A stretch of DNA of 64,000 nt from Salticus scenicus (lineage: Eukaryota; Arthropoda; Arachnida; Araneae; Salticidae), in NCBI GenBank assembly GCA_963930645.1, contig OZ005653.1:215764684-215828683 (forward strand), given 5' to 3'. The position numbers and the translations under genes were made by a program. The notes below the pieces were generated by a model that did not search any database, was not told where the DNA came from, and saw only the letters and a program-made list of their open reading frames with translations. Shown piece after piece: positions 1 through 12,140 of the stretch; the first letter of the stretch is position 1, and every line of letters starts with the position of its first letter.

Positions 1-474
1 TCTTATCATTACTAAGTTAATAATTTGTCGTTCTATAGGGCTTCCATTTTGTGCAGTCTGGGCCTCCATTATGTGTAAGTAAGTACGAATGTCCTTACTT
101 ACTTTCTATCATTTTGTGGGGCACAGTTGTAGACTCTTCGTTAGTATAGCTTGACAATCTTAACATATATCGCATTGTTGGATATACTATAGATGTGTTT
201 TTTTTTTTTGCAATCAGGGGCATATATGGTAACGTGATATCTCAATTATTCTGTATTATATGTTAATTCATGGAAGCTGTGTTGTCTTTTCTAGGGAAAT
301 GTATCTGGATGACGTCTGCATCCTGAGTAACAAGTTATGGACATGGAGTCAGGTTGAAATGCATTTTTTGACACTAAATGCATGCATATGTATGATTAGA
401 TAAATAAAAGTAAGATACAACTTTTCATCTCATACAACAAAAATTCATTTATGTGACAAAGTGTTAATAAACAG

Positions 475-512
<38 letters not shown>

Positions 513-2199
513 TTATCTTTTTTTCAATTTAGAAATTCAAAAATTTGTGATGCTAACTGCAAATTAATTTTATCTTTTTATTAAATAAGATTTTTGTATT
601 ATATTATAAAATATGATGTACATATATTTAATTTATTCTTTTTTTTTTTTTTTTTTTTTTTAATGATTGCGTATTTTATTAAAAATAATAATAAAATCAA
701 GTTTATAGCATTATTTAGGTTTGTAAAAACATATAAAACATGTATTCATTGTCAGGTGATTATTTTAAAACTGAAACAAAACTGTAATAATTAAAAAAAA
801 AAAAAAAAAAAACAGAAATTTGGAAGAAAATTAGTTTTTTTTTTTCCTTAACGATATGGAATTATAAGTACATGTATTAAAAAAATAAAAGCAATAAAAG
901 TATAAGGAATATCCGCACAAGAACCTATTATTTATTAATAATATTATTTAGGTATTTTTTGTCTGTTAAAAGTAACACGTCACAGAATGTATTTTTAAAA
1001 CTATCTATAACATTGATAAGAAAAGTAAATTCACTAAAAGCAGTTAGAGAATTACTTTCTAATACTTTTCAAGTATAAAAAGTATGTAGAAGTATGTGTG
1101 TGTGTGCATATTTATCAATGCATCTTTCGTTTTAATTACATATCTACTTTTTTACATAAGCGTAAAATAGAAAAACATTGAATCACGAACTTGTATATCA
1201 CGAATTTGTAGTGATTTAAATATGAATATAGCATTTTCAGTACAATTTTGAATTAATCTGTATAATTCTGCATAATGAGTCTTGTTCAATAAGTCTAAGA
1301 ATTTTGATATTAACACCGTATAACGAATATAAAATAAGAATATTATTCTTATTTGAAATTGGGACTTTTTTCTCTTTTTAAGTAAACTTTAAATTGAAAC
1401 AACCTAAAGCAAAGTGACTAAGTGTTTTTTCTCTTTGCAGATTTTTTTTTTTCTAAAAATGACTAATAATTTTTTTATATATAAATTACGAAATATCCAT
1501 TCTTCTCGAAATTTTTTAAAAACTTTTTTATGATTTTGCTAAAAATAATTAACAATATTTCTCTTACATAAACCCCTTTATAATTAACGAATTTTCAAGT
1601 GAATTTTGTATATGACTTTTATATAAAATTAGTGGTTGTTGATTCATGGGAAGCGGGAAAGGAGACAGCCGATCAGAAGTAGACAGTCATGTGACCAGAA
1701 AGAGAAGAAAACTCATTCTTTTTCTTTTTTTTATTATTGATTCTGTTGTTCTCTCTGAACTATTCGAAAAAACTGAAGTAACATTATTCTTGAATTGACA
1801 TTCTAATATTCAGGCTGCATTCGTACAGCCAAGTAATCCATTAATTGTTATATTATTAAAACAATAAGTATTCTTCTGTTTATTCTTTATAACTGATTCA
1901 AGGCATAAAAAAAATGCCTTTATACGTATTCTGAATGTTTAAACCTGTGCTAAAGTTTGTGAAAGATTCTGTTTTCATTCATAAAATTCTGAAAGAAAAT
2001 CTCTGATTAAATCAACTATAGAAAGTAATCGGATTTCATCTTTATTGACTTGCCTAAAATGTTTTTTCAAGCGACCAGAGGAAATGCAGGAGAGAGGTGA
2101 GTTAGCTTTTCTTAATATTATGCATGCTAAAACTTAGTTTCGTTTGAGTAAAATGTTTTTGATGCAGGTCAATTCTTTATGCATTAGTCTAGTTATAAT
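1..2199. other. AT-rich intergenic DNA, no gene seen
   Basis: No coding region, RNA gene or transposon end is recognisable. Reading frames are short and low in complexity, for example a phenylalanine run produced by the poly-T tract at about 640-661. The stretch holds an (AT)n microsatellite at 477-509 and several poly-A/T runs. Confidence 0.6.
477..509. repeat. (AT)n microsatellite
   Basis: About 16 uninterrupted AT dinucleotides followed by T-rich sequence. It is one of at least eleven such tracts in the window; others over 25 bp lie at 6534-6590, 7516-7550, 8039-8084, 16877-16908, 18311-18336, 53835-53870 and 62786-62875. Confidence 0.95.
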
Positions 2200-3110
2200 T
2201 AATCAACAGTGGTAATGCATAATTTTATTACAATCACTTTTAGTTTTTATAAGGTTAAAAAAAAAAAAAAAAAAAAAAAACCTGGAATGTACTTACTTAA
2301 ATAAATACAAACGCATATTAAATATTCATTCCGATAATTTGCTCCCATAATCAATGCAGAATGAAATTAGTTAAATGAAAGGCAATTTGCTTAAATAAAT
2401 TAATAAAAACATTTTAGTGTTTTAAGAAATATGTAGTATATATTTTTTAATTAGAAATAAATACAACGAAATTTTTATATTTATCACTAAAATAAATTTA
2501 ACATTTTTTGAACTCTATATTGATTTTCTAAAAATAATTAATTAAACTATGATATCGCTAATCTTGTCATTATAGAAATGCATTAAAAGTATCCATACAA
2601 TTTAGTAATAAATTATATATTGAAAATCATAGAATAAAAATATATAATTAATTCATCGTAATTAAGAGCATTACTCTAATATTAATTTTGAAACTAATTC
2701 AACTTTATGAAATATTTATGAGAAAAGAAATTTTTAAATTTAAATAATTAAAATTGTAAAACTTGTTAGTGGCAAGTTAAATTTTATCTCTTTCGCCTTT
2801 AACTTTAATCTATTAACACTATTTTAAAATTTTAATTAGCTTCCTTATTTCCATGTTAATAGATTAAAAGTACAGTCGGTAACAAAAGTGTCCGAACACT
2901 AGCGAAAATTCCTATGTAAAAAATGTGCACTTCATACGGTTTTGTTAAATAAATCCTTGGCGAATCATGTTCTTAGTCAGTTTAAGAACATGATTCGATA
3001 AGGATTTATTTAACAAAACCGTATAAAGTGTACTTATTTTACATAGGAATTTTTGCTAGTGTTCGGACACTTTTGTTACCGACTGTACTTATATCTAGAA
3101 AAATTTGAAT
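2200..3110. repeat. Dispersed duplicated segment, copy 1 (paralogue 37360-38060)
   Basis: Several landmarks occur in the same order here and at 37360-38060: a stretch reading AATGCATA followed by ATAATCACTTTTA-like sequence near 2213/37370, TTAAGAGCATTA near 2662/37825, ATATTTATGAGAAA near 2712/37877, and TTAGCTTCCTTATTT near 2837/37986. Divergence and small indels are extensive, so this is an old duplication or two copies of an unidentified repeat. Copy 1 differs by carrying the MITE at 2871-3087; copy 2 has an empty TA at 38021-38022. Confidence 0.7.
2871..3087. mobile_element. Palindromic TA-flanked MITE (family P), copy 1
   Basis: A nearly perfect palindrome of 217 bp including the flanking TA dinucleotides. 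Each end reads TACAGTCGGTAACAAAAG inwards, and the arms of about 100 bp meet near 2978-2985. TA at both ends and short CAG-type termini are typical of Tc1/mariner-superfamily MITEs. It has no coding capacity. The flank reads AAAAG-TA-[element]-TA-CTTAT, and the paralogous site at about 38016-38026 reads AAAAGTACTTA with no element. A full second copy is at 34585-34797 and a half copy at 24831-24957. Confidence 0.9.
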
Positions 3111-3745
3111 AAAATTATAAAAATGTTATTACTTTTTTTACTTGCGATTTTACATTGGTTTCAAAAAGCTTAAAATGAAAATCATTTATCTAATAATATA
3201 GGATGTATGTTATGCTGGTTAAAAAAAAATCAGTAAATAAATAGGAATAGCTCCTTTTATTATATAATTTCAGAGTAAAAATAAATAATAATATTAAGTC
3301 CGGTTTGAAATTCAATGTAATAAAACACCGGGTAGTTTATTGAACAGGTAAATGCGGCAATATGCCTATGTATAGAAATTCTGAAGATAACTGAATATGC
3401 TTATTTAAGAGGATTTTTCTGTCGTTTTACGATGAGGTAAGATAGTAGAAAAAGCAGAATATTTAACATCATAACCTGTCATACATTCGGTAATTACACA
3501 AGTTTGTTTAGTAATCATTTAAGGCTAACTCTGAAGTAAAAACGCATACTTATTATTCTTGAAAGCAGCATCAAACATGGCAGAAATAAACAAAAAATAG
3601 ATAAATACATGACTAGGTTTGAATAAAATTTAATGAAAATGAATAATATAAAAAAAAAAAAAAATCTTCATAAAAATCTACATTATTACATATAAATCGA
3701 AACACCCCAAAAAACAATATTGTATCTTTTATTCAAAATAAAATT

Positions 3746-3791
<46 letters not shown>

Positions 3792-4406
3792 TCATTATTA
3801 TATATATATTATTATATATATATATATATATTATATATATATATATCGTAAACAGGATGGTACAATGTGTCCTTAATTTGAGTCTAGAAAATTCTATGAA
3901 AGTCTTGATTTTAGATTAAAAACTATTTAGGAAACAATAAAAAATACTAAACTGGTAGACATTAAAATATGTTATTTCTTTTTATAACAGACTAGAAATT
4001 CAAAATGAAATGCCTTTTTTTTTTTTTTTTTTTTTATCGGGTATATATTAAACTTGACAACCCTGAAAAAAGAAATAGGAATACATGGAAAATATAAGTC
4101 AGAGCAGCTACTATATTTGTTGATATAACGTTTACCTTTGTAAAAGATAAATCGTTCACCGAACGCTAATTAATCTTTCACCGAATATGTAATTATGATT
4201 TAAATTTTTATCAGAGGAAAAGAAGAACTGTGTACAACATTTAACATGTATAAATTATATAAATTATTTTAATCTTATAAAAAGATTCATCGAAAAGAAA
4301 AGAAAATTCCATAAATAATAAATTTATTTTATACGTTTTGTGCATTTTCCAGTTTTTATAAACTTTAATTTATGGCAATATCCGTGTTACACGCAAATTT
4401 TATCTA
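3111..4406. other. AT-rich intergenic DNA
   Basis: No gene or element is recognised. It contains a complex TA-rich microsatellite block at 3752-3846 (several (AT)n tracts separated by ATTA interruptions) and a poly-T tract near 4018-4035. Confidence 0.55.
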
Positions 4407-5008
4407 TTAACAGTTTGGGTACTGAATTACTTCAAGATTTTTATGCCCAAAGGACGGATTTAATTTGTCGCTATATGGAATGTTTTTGAATTTTTTACAT
4501 TAAGGTCCGCCTGTGGGCGTTATTCTCCCATGTTACAATATTTCAGAACAAAATTTTCTGTATTCACATTTATATTACAAATGGATATACATTATAATTT
4601 TATTCTTTCTAATCAAAGTATTTGTATCCATAGTATATTTCATTGTAAAATATTGAATATTAATTATATATTTAATAAAAAATATCATATAAATTGGAAA
4701 AGAAACGCCCACCTGTGGATTTACAGATTTTCAAATGATTTGAATCTACGTCAGCGGTCACGAAAGTGTTAATATGTAAAAGTAATACATTTTATTTGGA
4801 ATATACTTATATTGATGAAATAAGTATGGTTGTAAGATATCATAAAAAAACGGCAGGAAGGTGTTTGCGACCAACGCCCACTGGCGGGTGTGCCGCAACT
4901 GGTGCCGCCTACTTTTTAATTCAGATGACGAGTCAGACTCGTCCACCGTAACTTCGCCCAAGTAAGCAGATGACGAGTCTCACTCGTCAAATGTACCCAA
5001 AGGGTTCA
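4407..5008. mobile_element. Putative non-autonomous piggyBac-like remnant
   Basis: The left boundary is TTAA (4407-4410) followed by CAGTTTGGGTACTG. The right end, read on the minus strand, is TTGAACCCTTTGGGTAC, so TTTGGGTAC is shared as an inverted terminal motif and the right TTAA would be mutated to TTCA/TTGA. Just inside the right end are two palindromes of the form GACGAGTnnnACTCGTC (about 4926-4942 and 4972-4988). Subterminal GACGAGT/ACTCGTC palindromes and TTAA targets fit piggyBac-type elements as I know them. The interior is GC-richer than its surroundings but encodes no recognisable transposase. It could instead be an unrelated GC-rich repeat. Confidence 0.4.
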
Positions 5009-5269
5009 AAGAGGATATTATATATATATATTACACCAATTTTTTTTTCTTTTGGATAGCATATCTGAATAACGAAATTGGTTATAACTTATTTTTGTTC
5101 GTTTTTTATTTTTATTTTTATTTTTTTCAACAATGATCCAAATGAATTTCAACGAAATTTGCATTTTTTGAAAATGACACACAGAAATCAAATAAATATC
5201 TGATGGAATTACTGGTCTTATTACTTTTACAGTTATCACAAAAGTGCATGACAAACTGATTTTTACAAA

Positions 5270-6530
5270 TTAAGACTGATTTTAAATAAAATAATGCTCT
5301 TCTTAATCAGTTACATATTTCAAAGGCAAATTGTTTTCTGTTTAGGATAGAAATTTATATAATTTTTCGTTTTGTTAACGCATTCATCGAACACAAAATA
5401 TCGTTCATTAATTAAGCATACCTCTCCAATCAGTTCGTCCTTCATTTCACTATTTTTGTAATAAATAAATACATTATTAATTGTGTTTACTTCTGGAACA
5501 GAAAACATGTTCATTACTTTGTTTTAAAATGCTATTGCCATATTTTAAAAATTTAGGGAAGTTAATTTTTTCAGGGGAAAGAAAAAAAAGTAAAAATCAC
5601 TTAGCATTTCTCGTAGAACATTCACGAGTTGGTTGAAGAATTGAACATTGGTACTCTAAAATTGAGAACGTTTCACAAAAGTACAAAAAAAAGGTTCTTA
5701 ATGTTCATTTAAATACAGATTCTGTTATCAACAAAGTATAAAACATGGCATACACCTATTTCATGTATTTGTAAGCAATTACAAGTGCAGATCAATTTTA
5801 TTAATTACAACACATTTCTTTAAACAACAACAACAAAATAATAATAATAATGATAATAATAATAATAATAATAATAACAACAACAACAACAACAACCAAA
5901 AAAAACCTTATTCGATCTTATTAAGTTTATTCATAACGAAAAATAAATGTTTATCTATCAAATAGTATTTCATTTATTATGTTAATAAATTAAAGATTAA
6001 TCGTATTAAAATAGAATTTATGAAAAAAACTGTTTACAATAGGCAATTACAAGACATATTCAAAGTTTTGTAATATATATATATATTATAAAAATTAATT
6101 TAGAATACATATTTCCGTTATCATATGTTTATCTATTAAGTTAAATGAAAGAATTATAATTTACTCCTTATTTGCCCAGGTTGAAAAAAATTCATGTAAC
6201 GTTACATATGATTAAAAATTCTTTATTATTATGTAAAATGCTAAAAGAAAATTAGATAAAGCTGAGTTAATAACATACATAGTTAAATTACTTAAAATTC
6301 TTATGATATAAATTTATTAACATGTTTAGTAACAAATTTATTAACATGAAAATATTATTTTAATCTAAGAAAAAAGATTCATAAAATTAATTTCATCAAA
6401 ATGAATGCTTGTCACCATGTTGAACTAATATGGAAATTATCACATTTTGCACATTTTATAAGTTTTCGTATTTGGACGAAAAAATGCATTATGTTTTAAT
6501 TAAGTTGTAAAGTTAGTTATTTTAATATTT

Positions 6531-6598
<68 letters not shown>

Positions 6599-7513
6599 GC
6601 ATGTATGTATAGTAATTAAAATATCATTTGAAAATTTAATAAAGAATATATTTAACTAATTATGACTTTATTAATAAAATAATAGTGTTTTATTTATTTT
6701 TTTTAAATATTTTTTGCATTCAATAATTCTCAAAATATGAAACATTATTCATCGAGATAAAACAGTACTATCTGTTTAATGTTTGAAATTTTGTGAATTC
6801 GTTTTTACTTTCTTATGAATAGAAAAAATGAAAATCTTGGATTGTTGAAAATTTTCAACGAATTAATACAATTTGAGATGTCTTAAACACGATCTGACAA
6901 TTGTTTAGAAAATTCAGATTTTATTTTTTCAATCGGTGTATGCGTGTGCCTGTTAAAAGTTTTGTTGACGCTGTATCACACGAACAAATAGACGAAATTC
7001 AATATAATTCCATATTACTGTGAAATTTAATATAAATGAATTCTGAATTATTATAATATATATCATACAACAGTTGGCTTTGTCATCATGCTTTAAACAA
7101 AATTGTAATATGGAAATATAGGACAAAACCCTCAATAAATGTCACAGTGACAATTAATTCTTACGAAATTTTGTAAAAATAAAAATAATTTTTCATTTTT
7201 GCCGAAATATTACTAGAGGCCTCACATTTGAGATTCAAAAAATTTCTAGATTAAGTGTGCCTGCGTGACTTCGTGCTTGTGTTCAGCACGATAGAGACCA
7301 TAAAGTTATTCTATTCAATTGCGTATTGGTACACATTTTCATGAACACCACAGAAATAATCGTAAATCTTTGTGTGTGTATTCATTTGAAGCTCGTGTAC
7401 AGAGACACAACAAAGTTTTTCTGCTCATTAAGGCCAATGGACAGAATTTGTATGCCTCGCAAATCCCCCGGTTGACACGCTAATTGGTACACACGTGAAC
7501 GTGCTATACGGAA

Positions 7514-7552
<39 letters not shown>

Positions 7553-7970
7553 TTGGTGTGTAAAGTATCCATGATTCGTGTACAAGGACATTCCAAATGA
7601 TTTATTTTCAATACGGCTTATGAACAAAATTTAGTTTAAGCCAGTTTAACCCTGGTTACATTGTATTCTCATTTCATGTAAACACATAGTTTACACTGTA
7701 TTAAAAAAATGAAATTAACATACATTATTGAGATGATTAAAAACATATTTTCTGTAGAGAAATTTGTGCTCATGTTGAGTAAGTAACGTACAGGACCTTC
7801 CAAAATATATCATAATATTACGTAATCATTCAAATTGTGTCAATCATCAAACAATTAGTTATGGTCTACACAGAATAAGTTGTATAACTTCTTTCGTGTA
7901 TATAATGTTTATGGTTTGCTTACAAGAATACACAAAATAATTCCGATAACATTCTGTAAAAAAATTCATA
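5270..7970. repeat. Diverged tandem duplication, unit A
   Basis: Unit A is collinear with unit B about 3.3 kb downstream. Matching landmarks include CGTTCATTAATTAAGCATAC (5402 and about 8728), ACTTAGCATTTCTCGTA (5599 and 8906), ATACAGATTCTGTTATCAA (5714 and 9036), CAATCGGTGTATGCGT (6929 and 11150) and GTTACATTGTA (7658 and 11850). The offset is about 3306 bp on the left and about 4200 bp on the right; the difference equals the family X insertion in unit B. The right part (7240-7960) contains short related sub-blocks sharing a core of the form GTGTACA..GACAC..CAAA..TTTTTCT. Small open frames here are not conserved between the two units, so none looks like a gene. (AT)n tracts lie at 6534-6590 and 7516-7550. 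Confidence 0.8.
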
Positions 7971-8035
7971 TATTATTTATATAAATTGAACAATTAAAAA
8001 AAAAATATTGTTTTTTTTTTTCAAGATAAAATCAC

Positions 8036-8086
<51 letters not shown>

Positions 8087-8569
8087 GGTAGCATGTACTA
8101 TTAAAATGATCTACAAAATTGTATGAAATTGTTACCTGTCAGAATAAAAGTTATTAAAGCCGTGTTAGGTTATTATGATTATCTAATACACTAAATAGGC
8201 TTTATTAGATTATTAGTTTATTATGACTATAATAAGCATATAAGCATACAATATTTCTTTAAAGTATTTAATTTTTAATTTACTAATAACATATAATATT
8301 TGTATGAGTGTTTACTACTAATAGCAAAGAAAGTCATCATGGCTAATAGTGGACAGCCTGTGTAATAGTAGTTCATTTGAGTTTTAATGCCGGACCCAAT
8401 AGAGGGCACATATCACTACTTTCTTAAAAGAGAGGTGTGGAGAATTAATTGGATTGACATTTCAATCAAAATTTAACCAGAATAATTAAATATATTTATT
8501 AAGATTTATGTTTTTCTAAACGAGATTTGCATTTTTTAGAAATGACTTATAGATTTACAGATTGACCGT
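7971..8569. other. Spacer between units A and B
   Basis: AT-rich DNA with an (AT)n microsatellite at 8039-8084 and a poly-A/poly-T pair at about 7996-8022. A slightly GC-richer patch at 8330-8440 shows no recognisable feature. Confidence 0.5.
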
Positions 8570-11500
8570 GTAATCAAAATGATTTTTACAAATTAAGACT
8601 GATTTTAAATAAACAATACTTTTCTGAAACAGTTAACATTTTTAGAAATAATTTATTTTCAATTTGTGAAACAAATTTGCAACATACTTTTTCGTCGTGT
8701 TAACGCATTAATCGAATAGAAAATATCGTTCATTAATTAAGCATACATTTTCAATCAGTTCGTCCTTTATTTCACTATTTTTGAATAAATAAATAAATTA
8801 AATGGAACAGAAAATATGTTCACTATCTTTTTTAATATGATACTGGATATTTTAAGAATTTAGGGAAGTTAAGTTTTCCAGGGTAAAGAAAAAAAAGTAA
8901 AAAGCACTTAGCATTTCTCGTAAAGCATTCCAGAGTTGACTGAAGAATTAACATTGGTACTATAAAATTGAGACCGTTCCACAAAAATACACCCACCCTC
9001 AAAAACAACAAAAAGTTCTTAAAGTTCATTTAAATACAGATTCTGTTATCAAGAAAGTATAAAACATGGCATACATCTATTTCATGTATTTGTTAGCAAT
9101 TAGAAGTGCAGATCAATTTTATTAATTAGAACATATTTCTTTAAACAAACAACAAAAAAAAACCCTTATCCGATCTTATTCAATTTATTCATATCGAAAA
9201 ATAAATGTTTATCTATCAAATAGCCTTTCATTTATTATATTAATAAATTAAAGATTAATCGTATTAAAATAGAATTTATGAAAAAATTGTTTGCATTAGG
9301 CAAATATAAGACGTATTCAAACTTTTGTAAAAAATAAAATATATTTTATAAAAATTAATTCAGAATATATATTTCCCTTTTCAAATGTTTATCTATTAAG
9401 TTGAATAAAAGAATTATAATCTATTTCTAATTTGCCTCGTTTGGAAAAATTCATGTAACTTTATATACGCTTAAAAATTCTTTATTATTATTATTATTAT
9501 TATGTATAATGATTTAAAAAATGAGATAAATGCGAATTAATAACATACAAAGTTAAATTATTAAAATTCTTATGATATAAATTCATTAGCATGTTTCGAT
9601 GGAAATATTATTTTAATATAAGTAAAAAAGATTCATATAATTAATTCTGTGAAAATGAATGCTTGTCACGCATGTTAAACTAACATCACATTTTCCGCAT
9701 TTTTTAACTGTTCTTAATTGTAACGAAAGAATGCATTAGGTTTTAATTAGTTTGTAAAATGAACTCTTTTAATGCTTTTTATTTTCTAAATCATGCATTT
9801 CTAAAACAAACAATCTGGTGTGCCACTCACATGGCTTGCTCTTACCCTGAAATTTAATACTATAAATACAGGTTGGAGATTAAGAGGTAAGATAACGAGT
9901 ACTGTTATGTAAACCTCTGTTAAACAATTCAAATTAGGTTTCGGCAGAGTTTTATATGATAATTAGTTCTGTGTGAGGGGGTTACCGCCCCCTTAAACCC
10001 CCGTTTCATTAATGCACCTACAGTTATACAGAATTTAATTTGGTTATTAAAAACTAATTCTGTTTTTGAAAACTAATTTATTAACATTATTATTTAAACA
10101 AATTATCTTTTCTGATAATGCAGACGATCTTCATGTCAGAGAAGTAGTATACCACTAAATAATAATAATAATAATAATAATTAAAAAAATATTAAAAATG
10201 AAAAAAAAAAAATCACTAAATTTATTTTAAATTATCGCAGATCGATGGTTCAACCATTCGTTTTAAAGGAATTGTCGAGCTCTTTTGAAAGATACCCATC
10301 ATGAAAATTTACTCCTCTCGAGGGGAGACTTCCCACCAGAGGGGGGGGGGGAGGCGAGGCTTCTACATACACAGTTTTTTTTTTCTCAGTTGATTATCTC
10401 TATTACAAAAAATATATATTCGTTTCATTTCGTTTAGTGTAGTCTATAGATGTTAAACTCTACTTACCTGCAAAATCCCCCATAGACGTAATGTATTTGA
10501 ATATTTTGAGTTTCCCTGTACACGAACCATTTGCTTCATCTCAACGAAAAGCTTACTGTAGCATCTATATATGATACACATTTAGAATACCGAGTTTGGA
10601 ATTTCTGTTACTATTTGTTCTTGAGATATGCTGATAACAGACACACAGACAGACAGACACACAGACCATTCGCTAAAAACATGATTTTCATATTCAAGGG
10701 GCCTCAGAACATGTAAATATAACAAAAACTCACGTTCGAAAATTTGACACTAAAACAATACTTTCTCGACCCTATGGGTGAGAGAAAGTAAAAATAGATA
10801 AATAAATAAATAAATGTATTGTCGATTATATTGTAAGTAAAATATCATTTAAAACTTTACTAAAGAATATATCTAACTAATTATGACTTAAATAATTAAA
10901 ATAATAGCACTTTATATTTTCTAAATATTGTTTGCTTTCTATGATACACAAAATATAATACAATATTTCTTGAGATAAAGCAGTACTATCTGTTTAATGT
11001 TCGAAATTTTGTAAATTCGTATTAATTTCCTATGAATAGATTAAAGGAAAAATCTTAGATTAGTGAAAAATTACAATGAATTAATACGTTTTGAGATGTC
11101 CTGAGCATAATCTGACATTTTTTTAGAAAATACAGAGTTATCTATTTTTCAATCGGTGTATGCGTATGCCATCAAAAATTTGTGTTGATGCTGTATCTGA
11201 TGAACGATCTGAGACGAACTTCAATATACTTTTATATTTGTTTGAACCTTAATTTAAATTGGTGCTGAATTATTATGGTGTATATCGTTTAACAGATTGC
11301 GTTGCCATCCAGTTAAAAAAAAGTTTGTAATATGGCAATATTGGACAAAACTTCGTATAAATGTGCAAAATGGCAAATATTTCTGACGAATAGTTATTCA
11401 TATTTGACGAAACGTCAGTGGAGGCCTCGATTTTGAGAATCGAAATGTTTTTGCGTTCTCCGTACCTGCGTGACTCCATGTCTGTGTGCACCGCAATTAA

Positions 11501-12140
11501 GACCACAGAATTAATCAATTGACTTGAAAATTGGTACACGTGTTCATGATCTCCACAAAAGTAGCTATATAGTTTTGTGTGTGTATTGTGTTTGCCGTTC
11601 ATGTACAAGCACACAACAAAGTTTTTCTTCTCATTAAGGCCTATGAGCAGAATTTGTATTTGCCGCGATAGCGGCCTCATAAATCACCCGGTTGGCACGC
11701 AAATTCGTACACACGTTCACTTGCTATACGGAAAGATTTATATATATTTTAGTGTCTAAACTATTCATGATTCGTGTACAAGAACACGCCATATGATTTA
11801 TTATCATTACTGCTTGCGGCAAAATTTCCTTTAAAACAATTTTACACTGGTTACATTGTAGTCTCATTTCGTGTAAACTCAATGTTTACACTAAATTAAA
11901 AAAAATGACATTAACCTATATTATTGAGATGATTAAAAACATATTTTCAGTAGCGAAATTTGTGCTTATGTTAAGTAACTATCGTACGGGACCTTCCAAA
12001 AGTATTTCATAATATTACGTAATCATCCAAAATGAGTCAATCTTCAAAAAATTAGTTATGAGCTTGTATAACTTTTACAGATGTGTGTAAAGTTTATGGC
12101 TTGTTTACAGGAATACATAAAAGAATTTCTTTCCATTATA
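8570..12140. repeat. Diverged tandem duplication, unit B (interrupted by family X)
   Basis: This is the partner of unit A, with the same landmark order. It is interrupted at about 9813 by the 978-bp family X element, which has no counterpart in unit A. Blocks right of the insertion (10830-12130) match 6610-7960, including the core GTACAAGCACACAACAAAG near 11603. The minus-strand open frame at 11273-11680 is broken in unit A and matches no family I know. Confidence 0.8.
9814..10791 (+). mobile_element. Family X repeat, copy 1 (Helentron/HINE-like architecture)
   Basis: A non-coding element of about 978 bp nested in unit B. From left to right it has: a 5' end TCTGGTGTG; a subterminal motif GCTCTTACCCTG (ACTTTCTCTTACCC in copy 3); a G-run box near 10331-10352 preceded by CCTCGAGGGG; an ACAGACAGACAGACAC microsatellite near 10640-10665; and a terminal stem-loop at 10761-10789 in which CTTTCTC pairs with GAGAAAG. 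The 3' arm of that stem-loop is the inverse of the subterminal motif. Homology among copies stops right after AGAAAGTA, and no target duplication is evident. A subterminal inverted repeat, RGAC microsatellite and 3' stem-loop are the hallmarks described for DINE-1/HINE elements. The assignment is inference. Confidence 0.7.

Noticed and set aside
11273..11680. 135-codon minus-strand frame in unit B
   Set aside because: The collinear region of unit A does not keep the frame, no family is recognised, and it lies wholly in repeat DNA.
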